From Limnephilus marmoratus (Eukaryota > Arthropoda > Insecta > Trichoptera > Limnephilidae), in the NCBI GenBank assembly GCA_917880885.1, contig OU862919.1, forward strand, positions 14,340,001 through 14,404,000: a stretch of DNA of 64,000 nt, written 5' to 3'. The notes under the pieces were generated by a model that was given only the letters and a program-made list of their open reading frames with translations, was not told the origin of the DNA and did not search any database. Positions 52,998 to 64,000 of this stretch are shown piece by piece; positions within the stretch are counted from its first letter, which is position 1; each line of letters opens with the position of its first letter. The position numbers and the translations under genes are program-made.

Positions 52998-53530
52998 AAC
53001 CAGAGAGAGAGAATGACTATTATGAGATTATTCCTACTCCAATGTAATACATTTGTCCCTTCAAAAATCACAAAAGAATTACATTTTAATATGTGACCTA
53101 TGGCAGACGTTTTGGTAAATAGTTACCCGCCTCCCAAATTGAAGACGTTCGATAATGATTGCGTTTCCTTTGGAGTGGGGAGGGGGGCAGATACTCGTTC
53201 ACAGTTTGTCTCATTTTCCACTATTGTTGTTTAGTGTGTAAGATAGATCTGCAGCATAGTATATTAAAAAAACAAAAGCAAAACCATCAGCACTGTATTT
53301 GACGTTTTTGATATTTTACAATACACTCACACTTCAATATTATCGTTGTAACTATATTCCATACTTTCAAAATTATCGTCACGGCTAGCAATATTGTAGG
53401 ATCTACGGAGATGTCACGGTGAAGTGTGTGAGAGAGACGCAAAAAAATTATGATTTTAGGACTTTTTCGTTTGGAGGAAACAGACCGAGGTACATTGTGC
53501 ATCTCATCTTTTGAAAGAGCTACAGCATTA
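52998..53530. repeat. Dispersed block also seen at 31,128-31,320
   Basis: TTTAGTGTGTAAGA, AAAACAAAAGCAAAACCATCAGC and CACACTTCAATATTAT align with 31,170-31,310. Otherwise unassigned. Confidence 0.5.
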
Positions 53531-53532
53531 TT

Positions 53533-53960
53533 ATGTTAAGGAACGTGAACATATTGACTTTTTCGTGCCGCCACGGTACCGTTACCGTGAAGATCCACGT
53601 TTAGGCTTTTAACTTGAATAATTTTTAAGGAATCATATTTACGTAAAATATCACCTCAAGGATGCATTAGCCAAAAAAAAATGAGTGCAGTTTTACACGC
53701 GGTAGAAGCGAAACTTTACCAAAAAAATCTCAACCAATACTTTAAAAGTGAGGTCATAAACAATGCGACCAATGAGCGCAGACCTATCGTAATTTCCGTT
53801 TCATATCTCAACCAATAGGAGCCTTTAAAAGTGACATTATAATTCAAACGGCCAATGAGCTCAGCTGATGCGTCTCAGGTGCAGTAATCGTCATTTCCAT
53901 TTCTTCCGAATTCCTTATCACAACGGGGCTATAGAAGTTTCACTTCAATAATACATTGCG
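53533..53960 (+). repeat. Duplicated block 1, copy B, including CCAAT repeat copy 4
   Basis: Same order as 43,725-44,147. All four CCAAT boxes are intact here, at 53,734, 53,769, 53,812 and 53,852 (spacing 35, 43, 40 bp), with AACCAATAG and GACCAATGA contexts. Confidence 0.8.
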
Positions 53961-54431
53961 CAAAAAATAATAATTAAAATAATATTAAAAAAGTCATTTT
54001 TATATCCATCTGAACTCATATTCAAAGAATTTAAAGTCAGAAAATTAAATACTCTTTTTCTGTATCACTCAACCTTATAAGTTTACAAAGAGGATATCCT
54101 AAACAAAACCGTACCTTTCAAAAACCCAGCAAATCTCAGGCAAAAATACATGTTACCAATTCCCATTTGTAAAAAAACTTTCAGTCAACAAAACTACAAA
54201 TACTTGGGAACAAATTTCTGAAAATATAAGATCCTTTAATGATAGTTTCAAAAATTTACATACACACAATAAAAAAAATATTCTGAAAACCTTAACTAAA
54301 AAAATTAATAAATAATAATAAAAAAATAATTTAAAAAAATATTTAATACATATTTTGAAATTTAGTTTATATAAAGAATAAGAGAAATATATGTATATAT
54401 ACACATAAGCCTTTTTTGTACATACATATAT

Positions 54432-54705
54432 GTACAAAAGGAAGTATTATTTTTTTGGTTATTTTGATTTTTTTATTTTTTTTATAGCTGTTTTTATTTA
54501 TATTTAGTACTTTTTGAAATTTAGTTCATATAAAGAATAAGAGAAATATATGTATATATACACATAAGCCTTTTGTATATATACATATATTTCTCTTATT
54601 CTTTATATAAACTAAATTTCAAAAAGTACTAAATATAAATAAAAACAGCTATAAAAAAAATTTTAAAAATCAAAATTACCAAACAAATAATACTTCCTCC
54701 CGTAC
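54432..54705. repeat. 274-bp palindrome
   Basis: GTACAAAAGGAAGTATTATT at the left and AATAATACTTCCTCCCGTAC at the right pair inward through TAGCTGTTTTTATTTATATT / AATATAAATAAAAACAGCTA to a loop CACATAAGCCTTTTG near 54,568. A direct partial copy of the left arm lies at 54,350-54,420. Lies between the duplicated blocks 1 and 2 of copy B. Confidence 0.8.
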
Positions 54706-56000
54706 ACACAAGCATTTGCTTATTATGGGAGAATAGTTAAAAAAATATATGTAGGTACCTAAACTTGTATTAATAATAATTGTATTAAACTTTTTATATA
54801 CATTCATTGTATTTATGTGTCTATTGTATGTATTATACCATAAAAAAAATTCAATAAAAAAAAATAAAAATGATGCTAGTTCCTCGGAGGATCTTCAATT
54901 GAAATACAAGGTAGAACAAGGACAGCGTTCCTATCCGGCACCTTTGCTCTAAACTTCAAAATATTTAATCTGTTAACAAAGATAGGAGAAACTATCAAAC
55001 ATGATAATCGAATAAATAATCGTTTTAGTGATTTTAGTCATATTTTTTGTCGAATTGCGGACTATAAAAAAGGTAATAATATTTTTTTTTCAATGGAAAG
55101 CTTTTCACCATCGAAAAGGTTTTCGCGAAAAATGGACGGATAGTTTAGTGCATACTTTGAAAGTTTTTACAGCTCCGTTATTCGAAAAGTTTTTCGGTGC
55201 GTTTTTGATTTTTTTTTCGATTTCATTGAATTTTTCTCCTGTGAAGTCAAATAAAGGTCAGAAACATGCTGTTTGCAAGCAAAGTATCCCCGTGATTAGG
55301 TACTTTATTCGACTCAACATTCACTGCGATACCTGTACCTGCTTTCAGAGCAGTTTAAATTGCAGAGTGAATTCAGCAATCCATTCGCGTTTAAATATTA
55401 CTGGTGTCTAGTCGATCGGTATGTATGCATTTTTGTTACTTATTCGATTAAATCTTTAAATACAACGATGCGATTCTTTGCTGTTTAGGATCTCTTTTGC
55501 TCACTAACCTACACGCTATTCAATTTTTGGTAGAATTCATTAGTAGTCGCAGAAATGTGGCCTCGGTAGAAATGAACGAAGAAGCTACTTTGAAATTCTT
55601 TTATTTTTCTGCTATTAATACATTTTCGTATCCACAGTTTATTTGCTTTCATCTCACTTCTTCCACCTCTTCTAAAATGTCCATTACGATCAGCTTAATG
55701 AGCCTATTTACTTTGTTGCGCTGCGGCCCGTTCATCTTCCAATGCGCCACTCACTAATGTACTTTACTCGACAGTAATGCGATCGATTTTTGGTCAGTCA
55801 AGTGGCGTATGTAACTACTAATTAACTTAATCCGGACTATTCTTTAATGACTTGCGTCCTTTTCGGATCCTTTATTTTATAACATATTTCACCGCCGTTA
55901 AAGAGGATATTCAGAAGAGTCAAAATCCTCTCAGCCTACCCCTGCAAAATGCACTCACGTTACAACACATATAAAAAACTAACATTCAAAACCATAAAAC

Positions 56001-57002
56001 AGGGGAGGTTATCCATCTCTTACCCGCCCTGGTATAAGTAACAGATGGTTACTCCTTCAAGGCTCTCGCAAGATTCTATTTTTTTTGTTAAACGAAGCTA
56101 CATTTATTTATTTTGAACGAATCTAGACCTCCAGTGTCCTGCATACGTTGTTAGTAAGCAGTATGCAAGTGCTTAACAGGAAAAAACAAAATACAAAAAA
56201 ATAGGTTAGTAAGACAAAGATAAATTAAACAGGGCAAAAGAAAATCTCATTCATGAGGCTCCATGAGGTGGCATTGCCATCTGTAAAAAACCTGCAAGCA
56301 CCTGCATAAAATAGAGAACAGAAGTAATACAATAAATCTCAAATCAATTGGCAAGTACCAACAAAAATGTGAATGGCTTTCGGTCTGACCATAAACTACA
56401 CTTAGCTTCCATGTCCCTTAGCCAACCACTCAGTGAAGCCTTAAAGAAAGTTTACTGAATATTTGGGGTAAAATACCCGAAGACTAAAAGAAAATTCAGC
56501 ATTGGGTAGTCAGAGGCAGGACAAACGACAGACAAGGTCGTCTGATCAAACCTCAGGCCTGCACATGTCATTGGGGGAGGCGCAGATAGATTTGAGAAGG
56601 ACCTGCAAAATTAATAATTTTTTTATTTTTTTTTTTTATTATATTTTATATTTATTATATTTTACATTTTACAAATATAAGACAAAAGGTCCCGATAAAC
56701 TAATTTTTAGTAGTTTGTCTAACGGGTTCATTACTTTAAAGTTCTTATTATAGTGATTTAATAGTTACATTTTTACAATTTAAAACATAAAATTAAATAA
56801 AAAAATTTACAGAAATATACTTAGATACATTTTTACAATAATAGATATAACATAAAATAATTTTTTTACAGAAATATACTTAGATAAAAGAAAAATTATG
56901 TAAACATGAATAACAATTTTAAAGTCTTTAGTTATTGTAAGCTAATACAAATTACTTCTTTCCGTAAGCCAAGTCTTCAGTAAGTTCACTTCAGTTGTAA
57001 CA
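56001..57002 (+). mobile_element. Insert of about 1 kb in copy B
   Basis: Copy A is uninterrupted here. CATAAAAC occurs on both sides (55,993-56,000 and 57,001-57,008), a plausible 8-bp target duplication. The first 200 bp (to about 56,201, ending in an A-rich stretch) equals the 57,505-57,705 insert. The rest is AT-rich with an unexplained T/A run near 56,610-56,640. No transposase frame. Confidence 0.55.
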
Positions 57003-57504
57003 TAAAACACTCGTAAATAAATATCCACCACGCAAATTTGTCGATATGAGCCTCTGAACCAGAGCGGAAAGGGGAGATGGGTGAATCAAAGCTCAGCCGG
57101 GCGATATCCCTCACTGCGCTCCGTCGCCCACACTACCTTACCCTAACCCTAATCAAACCGCCATACTATCCTTACAGCCTCCCAGGGTTCGCAATATTAC
57201 GGTGTTACAGTGGTGATTCGTGACAAATGTGAATTGTGATTACTGTTGCGCTGCGCGATGGGAAAACTCGATTATTTTTCAAAATCGATTTTAAGGACGT
57301 GTTGATTGTCGATGTGAAAAGTCGTAAGCTTGTTTTATATCTTATCTCACGGATAAAGGTTCCAGTTTTACTAGTACCAATCTTAATTTAAAAGGGTTTA
57401 TGACATCTTGGCTCTTCTATATTCAGTGGCTGGATAACACCCCGGTTCCAACGAAACACCCTTCTCCTCCGAAATATGAAAATTTAATTAAATTGTTGAG
57501 TGCA

Positions 57505-57705
57505 GTGGAGGTAATCCACCTCTTACCCGCCTTGGTATAAGTAACTGATGGTTACTCCTTCAAGGCTCTCGCAAGATTCTAATTTTTTTTGTTAAACGAA
57601 GCTACATTTATTTATTTTGAACGAATCTAGACCTCCAGTGTCCATGCATACGTTGTTAGTAAGCAGTATGCAAGTGCTTAACAGGAAAAACAAAATGCAA
57701 AAAAT
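57505..57705 (+). mobile_element. 201-bp short retroelement-like insert with 9-bp TSD
   Basis: Flanked by TTGAGTGCA (57,496-57,504 and 57,706-57,714). Starts GTGGAGGTAATCCACCTCTT, a short palindrome (GTGGAGGTAATCCACC-like), and ends in CAAAATGCAAAAAA. Absent from copy A. The A-rich 3' end and variable-length duplication suggest target-primed insertion, but no pol III boxes are evident. Confidence 0.6.
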
Positions 57706-57965
57706 TTGAGTGCAATGATAAATAAACCAAATGTTCAATTAACGACCTTTTCTGGAATAAAAATGTTACTGACGTTGAAAAACTTCGATGAGAATCTCAG
57801 CCACATCCCGGGAAAATATTCATATATTCTGTATGCAAAAATAAATCACGAAAGATTTTAAATGTTTACTCGCCGATTCTCCAATATTTTGGGATTTTTT
57901 CAACACTTTATTTGAAACACATTTACTGCGGCTATTTTCATACTAAAATATCAGTTTTACAAGCT

Positions 57966-58585
57966 GCAACATCTGTTTTTGGATTGGATTGGATAGAATG
58001 GCCAGATCTTGACTTGGGTGGAACTATTACTCACCAAGTCTACAAGATATATCTGTGGATTGGACACTTTTAATCTACGTTCCAGGTCTGGATAGAATGG
58101 CCAGATCTTGACTTGGGAGGAAATATCTCTTACTACGTTAAGTCTACAACATCTCTCTATGGATTAGACTCCCTTAATCTTCGTTCCAGATCTGGATAGA
58201 ATGGCCAGATCTTGACTTGGGAGGAACTATTTCTCACTATTTTAAGTCCAAAACATCTATCTTTGGATTGGACTCTCTTAATCTACGTTCCAGATCCAGA
58301 TAGAATGGCAAGGGGAGGAAATATCTCTCACTACGTTAAGTATACAACATCCGTCTGTGGATTGGACTGTCTTACGTAACGTAGATACGTTCCAGATCTG
58401 GATAGAATAACCAGATCTTGACCTGAGAGGAAATATCTCCAACTACATTAAGTCTACAACATCTGTCTATGGATTGGTACATCTGTCTCTGTCTGTCAAC
58501 ATATGTCTCTGTTAATCTACGTTCCAGATCTGGATGGAATATCCAGATCTTGAGGAAATAACTCTTACTAAGTTAAGCCTACAAC
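57966..58585 (+). repeat. About 100-bp minisatellite, copy B
   Basis: Same units as 48,714-49,352. The array is cut at about 58,585 by the LINE and continues at 63,012-63,120. Confidence 0.85.
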
Positions 58586-58925
58586 ATACATACATATTAC
58601 GTAAGTACATATTACACGTCAGCTGATTTGACAGCTCCGCATTTAACAGAAATTTAGTGACTTTAAACAACATAGCAACATAACTCAAGTTGAACAGTGA
58701 TAAAAAGTGATACGCTAGTCAAACTGGCAGTGTTTGCGATAGTGGCAGTTTAATCTCCAGTCATTAATCGTGATTTTAAATATCAAATTTTAATTTCAAA
58801 AAGATTATTGACAGACGAAAACCATAGACAAAATATATTTATTTCGTCATAGACTTGTATTTTCTGTGGCTATTAAATTAAATTAAAAAAGGGCTAACTT
58901 CACATAAAGAGGTTCAACTCTCAAA

Positions 58926-59747
58926 ATGACCCGGTCTACTCAAGTGATGGATTTATTAACAGAAATGAAGCAGGAATTTCAAGAACTTCGTAAGGACATC
59001 ACTGACTTTAAGGTCACGATCGATTACTGTGCTAACAAAATTGATGATTTCTCTAAACAAATAAAAGAAATGGATAAAAAAATTAAAAAAATTGAGAAAA
59101 ACGAAAACGATATTTCAGTCATCAAGAGTGAACTAAAAGATGTACAACGAAAATTGAATGATATAGAACACACAAACAAATCGTGCAACATCGAAATCCG
59201 AGGAGTTCCTGAAAAAAACAACGAAAACCTTTTGGAAATCATTAATGAAATAGGTTCAACCGTCAAACTCGACCTCGCGGATTTAGAAATAAATAATTTC
59301 TACAGAATCCGACGGGACCTGAAAACTTCGGATGATGTGCCTCCCCCTGAACGAGTGCGTCCGATAATAGTGAAATTTAGCAAACAACTAAAAAGAGACA
59401 ACTTCCTTGCGGCAGTAAAAACATTTAACATGAAACAAAAACTTAAAGAGGATAAAATAAACACAACCCACTTGAAGAAGTTCACCGCACAAAAAAAAGA
59501 GCCCATTTTCATAAGTGAGCACCTCACTACACACGAGAAAAACATTCTGAGGCTTACAAAAAAATTCGCAAAAGAACAAAACTACGCTTTTGCATGGTCA
59601 CGAAATGGACGATGCTACCTTAGGAAGACACCTACGTCCAAGATTATGGTGATCTCCCACGAAGATCAATTATCGCCAGAATCACTGATTAAACAGTCCG
59701 ATGTACTCGCACATCCAAACCAACACATTGCTGGAAAAAAAAACTAA
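58926..59747 (+). CDS. LINE ORF1 RNA-binding protein, 273 aa
   Basis: Binds the element RNA and helps form the retrotransposition particle. Residues 5-80 are a charged heptad-like coiled coil (EMKQEFQELRKDITDFK; KQIKEMDKKIKKIEKNEND; KSELKDVQRKLNDIEHT). Then NIEIRGVPEKNNENLLEIIN (about 84-103), the start of the RRM-like domain, with ERVRPIIVKFSKQLKRDNFL, and a C-terminal part IFISEHLTTHEKNILRLTKK, NYAFAWSRNGRCYLRK. That part resembles the baculovirus FP25K-like C-terminal domain found in many insect LINE ORF1s. No frameshift. The ATG at 58,926 is the first in frame. ORF2 starts 49 bp after the stop, in another frame. Confidence 0.85.
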   Translation: MTRSTQVMDLLTEMKQEFQELRKDITDFKVTIDYCANKIDDFSKQIKEMDKKIKKIEKNENDISVIKSELKDVQRKLNDIEHTNKSCNIEIRGVPEKNNENLLEIINEIGSTVKLDLADLEINNFYRIRRDLKTSDDVPPPERVRPIIVKFSKQLKRDNFLAAVKTFNMKQKLKEDKINTTHLKKFTAQKKEPIFISEHLTTHEKNILRLTKKFAKEQNYAFAWSRNGRCYLRKTPTSKIMVISHEDQLSPESLIKQSDVLAHPNQHIAGKKN

Positions 59748-59796
59748 TTCGGAATTTTCCAATACGACAGGATTTATAATAAATATACATCTTACA

Positions 59797-62655
59797 ATGA
59801 TTAATTGCATATATATGAATATCAGGGGAATGAGGACTAAAGTTGATGAGATACACGAAAACATCCTTATCAACGAATACGACTTAGTAAGCCTAACAGA
59901 GACATGGTTGAAGGAATCTATCTGCGACCAGGAATTAGTAGACAACCGGTATGAGGTATTTCGGAGAGATAGACTACACAACACAAAAAAAAAGATGGAG
60001 GAGGAGTCATGATTGCTGTCAAGAAAACTGGAGGTGAAGAGAATGGCGCATTGGGAATGTCAAGCAGAAGACTTATGGATCCAACTCAATATAAATATTA
60101 ACAATAGGAGTGTCAAGCTAAATGTTTGCACAGTATATCTACCGCCAAATGAAGAAGAATCTGTTGTAAGCTCATTTTTAAGCAATCTTCGGAATGTGTA
60201 CTTAGCAACACCAAACCAACACATTTTAATATTTGGAGATTTCAATAAGTCTAACATTCATTGGATTCCCGATGAAACACACAATTTATTACCTTTCACC
60301 ACAAACACAAATACAATCACCTCTGACATCATCGATACCCTATCATTCTGCAATCTTAAACAATTTAACGGAATTGGTAACCAACAATCCAAAATCCTGG
60401 ATCTCATTTTATCAGACAAAGAAGACATATCAGTAACTCGCTCTTTATTTCCACTAAGCAAAGAAGATCCATACCACCCTGCTCTAGAAATAAATTTTCT
60501 TTTTGATTTTCTACCTAATCTAGAAAATCGTAACGCCCCGAGACCAAACTTTTATAAAGCTGACTATGACTCAATTAACACAATTCTTCGTGAGACTGAT
60601 TGGGAATTCATTAATCGGGGTAATATAGATCAATCTGTCGATCAGTTTTATAGTATACTCTACCAGATTATCTCTTCTCATGTTCCTATTAAAACAAACA
60701 ATAAACACTTCCCTAAGTGGTACTCGCAAGATCTCATTCGTTTGATAAAAGAAAAAAACAAATTTCATAAAAAATATAAAAAATATGGTAATGAACTAGA
60801 TCATTTATCTTTCAATCTGATTAGAACCAGAACGAAGAATCTTATAAGAATTTGTTATCATAAACATTTAGATTTAATTAAACAAAACTTAAAATCTAAC
60901 CCGAAAGATTTCTGGAAATTTGCAAAAAGCAAATATAAAAACACAACCAACATACCTAAAGAAATGCACCTAAATGATATAAAAACTACACAAGGTCAAG
61001 ATATCTGCCGACTTTTTTCTAAGCACTTTCAATCTATTTATAAACCACAAAATGCAAACTTTTCACCACAAATAACTGATGATTTCTGCAACGGAAGCCT
61101 CGGTATGATCAATATTTCGCCCTCAACTATATTAATTAAATGTAAGAATTTAAGAACCAATAAGGGATCAGGTCCTGATGGTATTCCACCTATTTTTTTC
61201 AAAACATGCAGAGATGTTCTTGCCAGACCACTTAGTGTACTTTTCAACAAATCACTACAAGAAGGTGTTTTTCCAGTCAAATGGAAAACGGCTTTTTTAA
61301 CTCCCATCTTTAAGAAAGGTTGTAAGAGCGATATACAAAATTATAGACCCATCTCTAAACTTGACTGCATAGGAAAGTTGTTTGAATCAATAATATATGA
61401 CTATCTATTAGCCCATGTAAGTAAATATATCATCATTGAGCAACACGGGTTTTTCCCTCGGCGTTCCACAACAACGAATCTTCTTGAATACTCCCAATTC
61501 ATCCGCGATAACATCGAAAAGCATTTACAAGTGGATGCCATCTACACGGATTTTTGCAAAGCATTCGACCAGTTAAATCAATCATTACTCATCAAGAAAC
61601 TGAAAAAGTTTGGCGTAAATGGAAATACTCTGAAATGGTTCGAAAGTTACATTACTAATAGAAAACTACAAGTAGTTGTAGGAGGGTACTCCGCGGATCT
61701 TTTTACGGCAACGTCGGGAATTCCGCAGGGCTCACATCTTGGACCGTTACTGTTTTTAATATTTATCAACGACATAGTTTTCGGAATAAAAAAATCAAAA
61801 TATCTCCTGTTTGCCGATGACCTTAAGTTGTACAAAAAAATAACATCATTAGAAGATTGCGCCGATTTGCAAAAAGACTTATCATCACTTCATGAATGGT
61901 GCACACTAAATGATTTATATTTTAACGAAAACAAATGTGCTGTAATTTCCTTCACAAAAAACATCAATAAATTTTCAAACACATATCACATTAACAATGT
62001 CGCATTACGTAACACAACTTCAATTAAAGACTTGGGCGTGACATTTGACTCTTCACTTAGCTTCAATAAACATGTAGATGCAATTTCAAAATGTGCATCA
62101 CAAGTATTAGGATTAACGCTAAGAATCACAAACTGTTTTAAAAGTGCAGAATTTACATTAACATTATATAAATCAATTGTGCGAAGTATCCTCGAATATG
62201 CATCCACAATTTGGTCTCCCAATTATGAAATTCATAATTATAGGATCGAATCCACACAAAGAAAATTAACCCGTGTAATTGCTTATCGTGAAGGTATGTC
62301 TGATCAATTCGGAACGTACAATGACCGAAATTCACACTATAAACTACACTCTCTAACAGCCAGACGTAAACTTTCTGATTTATTACTTTTACACAAAATT
62401 ATACACTCATCAGTTGATACACCAAACATTTTGTCCCAAATTAACATTAACACATCATCAAGAAAGTCAACAAGTAGGATGAAAGACATTTTCTATATTA
62501 AAGCCTACCTCACAAATACAGGGTATTTCTCCCCTTTACCACGAACACTGAGAAGTTATAACGCTATACATTGCTCTAATAAAGAAATAGACATTTTTAA
62601 TGACCAATTTAAACATTTCAAAAAAAAAGTTTTACCTTTTATCATATCAAGCTGA
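59797..62655 (+). CDS. LINE ORF2: endonuclease plus RT, with paired frameshifts near 59,990-60,035
   Basis: Nicks DNA and reverse transcribes. The endonuclease starts MNIRGMRTKVDEI, LTETWL, FRRDR. Then in an A9 tract (about 59,980-59,989) one A appears missing: the expected GGGV-x-IAV segment is readable only one base out of frame. The original frame hits TGA at 60,010-60,012. The original frame becomes meaningful again by about 60,040, so a second, compensating indel lies between. From there it is open to 62,655: [109 protein letters not shown]. Catalytic Asp residues are intact. Initiation in vivo probably uses the ATG at 59,797. Confidence 0.85.
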
Positions 62656-63011
62656 TACTGTGATGAAGCCCTTTATTTATAGAGAGGCAATATTGTACCT
62701 ACCAAATCAGCGTCTCACCAGTACAGGTAACAATCATAAATTGTTTATGAACATTTACCTATCATGTACTTACCTTTTACCCATTCCTACTTGTCATTCA
62801 CCTCAGCTTAATTACTTTTGTTACTATCTTTTGTTATTATTATCATTTCATTTATTTGTTATTATACAATCACTATGTTAATATTATCATTTTCGATACT
62901 ATGTATTTTCGTTATCACTATGTTTAAACATTCATGTATATAATTTTTTGGGCACCATGCCTGTTTTATATACTTAAATAAAATAAATTAAAAATAAAAT
63001 AAAATAAATAA
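62656..63011 (+). other. LINE 3' UTR
   Basis: Non-coding, pyrimidine-rich, ending in the A-rich tail. Part of the element 58,586-63,011. Confidence 0.7.
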
Positions 63012-63450
63012 ACATCTATATATGGATTAAACTCTGCTAATCTACATTCCAGATAAGGATAGAATGGCCAGATCTTGACTTGGGAGGAACTATCTCTCAC
63101 TACTTTAAGCCAGCTTATGAACTATAAAAATAAGCTCCTTAACTGTAGCGGGAGATAATACTCCCACTGAACAATCAGACGTACCTGGTGACTTCGCCTC
63201 GCATTTTGAAAACCGAGTTGTCAGGACTTGACCAAAACATGAGTTGTTGTGACTTCAGTCGTTATTTTCGAAACCCAACTTTAAGTTATCGTGACTTCGG
63301 CTGTTATTTCGAAAACCCAACTATTCACGAATGCAGCAAATATCTCCGATGCTCAAGAGTTATTTTTGGTGACGTCGGCAGTTCTTTTAACCTAACTTTA
63401 ATATTGTTCGTGACTTCATCCTTCTGACAAACCCAACTTTAAGTTATCGT
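63012..63450 (+). repeat. Duplicated block 2, copy B (right of the LINE)
   Basis: Resumes the minisatellite (CATCTATATATGGATTAAAC) and then TATAAAAATAAGCTCCTTAACTG and the TCGTGACTTCGGC..AAACCCAACT units, matching 49,260-49,620 of copy A. Confidence 0.8.
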
Positions 63451-63454
63451 GACG

Positions 63455-63865
63455 TTCATACATTATTTTGGGAACTAAACTACAATTTATTTCACTGTGC
63501 GAAAACCATACATGATGTTCTACTTACGGTGTACGTTGCCGAGTAGTTTGTTAATTATTTTAAGACCCAATGTACACTGTACTGTGTAGAGGTACACCAT
63601 CATAAAAAATTTAAAAAAAAAACGAATTTGTCTTAGAACCCAGATATTTATTTATTTTTACTGGATTCGTACATATGTTCTCACCTAGGTGAGAGCAATC
63701 CAATTATAAAAACTCACATATATACATACAATTATGATAACCTACTCAGTTAACGGATACATTAAAAAATAAAATATTGTAAGAAAACTCAACTTAAATG
63801 ACAAATAATGCAAGGATACCCAAGGGATACAAAGAGAGGCACAAGGAGGCCATGAGAAAAATAAT
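63455..63865. other. Unassigned AT-rich stretch
   Basis: No gene or shared repeat recognised. TCTCACCTAGGTGAGA at 63,679-63,694 is a perfect 16-bp palindrome. Confidence 0.4.
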
Positions 63866-63869
63866 TCCC

Positions 63870-64000
63870 CTCAGGGCCTATGTCATCTTTGGGAATGCTG
63901 TGTGGAGGGTCTTTTTAGGATAGGGAGGAGAGGAAAATTCTCGGAAGGAAAAGATGGGTAAGAATCTGGGGGTCAGTGAATCCAGAAGTGACGGACAGAT
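63870..64000. repeat. Dispersed repeat family A, copy 3 (cut by window edge)
   Basis: CCTATGTCATCTTTGGGAATGCTGTGTGGAGGGTC and GGGTAAGAATCTGGGGGTCAG align with 16,613 onward and 1,135-1,235. Confidence 0.55.

Larger units (their letters stand above)
54869..58585 (+). repeat. Duplicated block 2, copy B (left of the LINE)
   Basis: Colinear with 45,865-49,330. Differs by an insert at about 56,001-57,002, a 201-bp insert at 57,505-57,705 and absence of element D. A 127-codon frame at 55,028-55,411 is open here but broken in copy A, so I do not call it a gene. Confidence 0.8.
58586..63011 (+). mobile_element. Nearly intact CR1/Jockey-like LINE, about 4.43 kb
   Basis: Inserted in the minisatellite of copy B. 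Has a 5' UTR of about 340 bp, ORF1 (58,926-59,747), a 49-bp gap, ORF2 (59,797-62,655, with a local double frameshift) and a 3' UTR ending GGGCACCATGCCTGTTTTATATAC then TTAAATAAAATAAATTAAAA..AAATAAATAAAC. The tail is an A-rich microsatellite rather than pure poly(A). A clear target duplication could not be fixed because the target is repetitive (ACAACAT / AAACAT). Confidence 0.85.

Noticed and set aside
55028..55411. 127-codon frame as a host gene
   Set aside because: The homologous stretch in copy A (46,190-46,560) has stops and frameshifts, and no domain is recognisable.

Overview
This window looks like repeat-rich nuclear DNA from an arthropod, most likely an insect. It is AT-rich and no conventional multi-exon host gene can be recognised. 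Almost everything that can be named is a transposable element (TE) or a tandem repeat. The families present are non-LTR retrotransposons of CR1/Jockey-like, R1-like and RTE-like type, a Penelope-like element (PLE) with a GIY-YIG remnant, a tRNA-derived SINE, a Ty3/gypsy-type gag fragment, and DNA transposons of hAT, pogo/Tigger, PIF/Harbinger and possibly piggyBac type, plus MITEs. No bacterial-style operons, CRISPR arrays or rRNA genes were seen. The species cannot be fixed from the sequence alone.

Layout. 0-6 kb: right end of a Harbinger-type element, SINEs, a short pogo/Tigger element and an R1-clade reverse transcriptase (RT) relic. 7-9 kb: an RT relic abutting the first copy of a 1.1-kb TTA-flanked DNA element, whose complete copy lies at 28.2-29.4 kb. 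9.4-15.4 kb: a three-level nest, with a hAT pseudogene interrupted by a plus-strand RT relic, itself interrupted by a minus-strand LINE with an intact 952-aa endonuclease/RT ORF. 15-27 kb: several RT relics, a MITE, a multi-copy-family pseudogene and a heat-shock-element-like motif array. 30-37 kb: a gag fragment, an 80-bp tandem array, a good SINE copy and an intact 245-aa PHD-finger ORF1 without a partner ORF2. 39.6-42 kb: a MITE and a PLE remnant. 43-63.5 kb: two related blocks in the same orientation (about 43.7-49.65 and 53.5-63.5 kb) that differ by independent TE insertions. These include a hAT element with a perfect 8-bp target duplication in the first block and a nearly intact 4.4-kb LINE (ORF1 plus ORF2) in the second. 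Between the blocks lie a split RT relic, a 222-bp foldback, a roughly 540-bp pentanucleotide array and an RTE-type RT tail.

The observation I rate highest is a hammerhead-ribozyme-like module seen in four unrelated-looking contexts. It reads CTGANGA, one extra base, a hairpin, GAAAC, a short palindrome and a cleavable triplet. Stem I and most of the stem II hairpins change in sequence between families but keep their pairing. One copy lies downstream of the GIY-YIG relic, as expected for PLE terminal repeats. All calls were made by eye and by remembered family motifs. No similarity search or folding was run.
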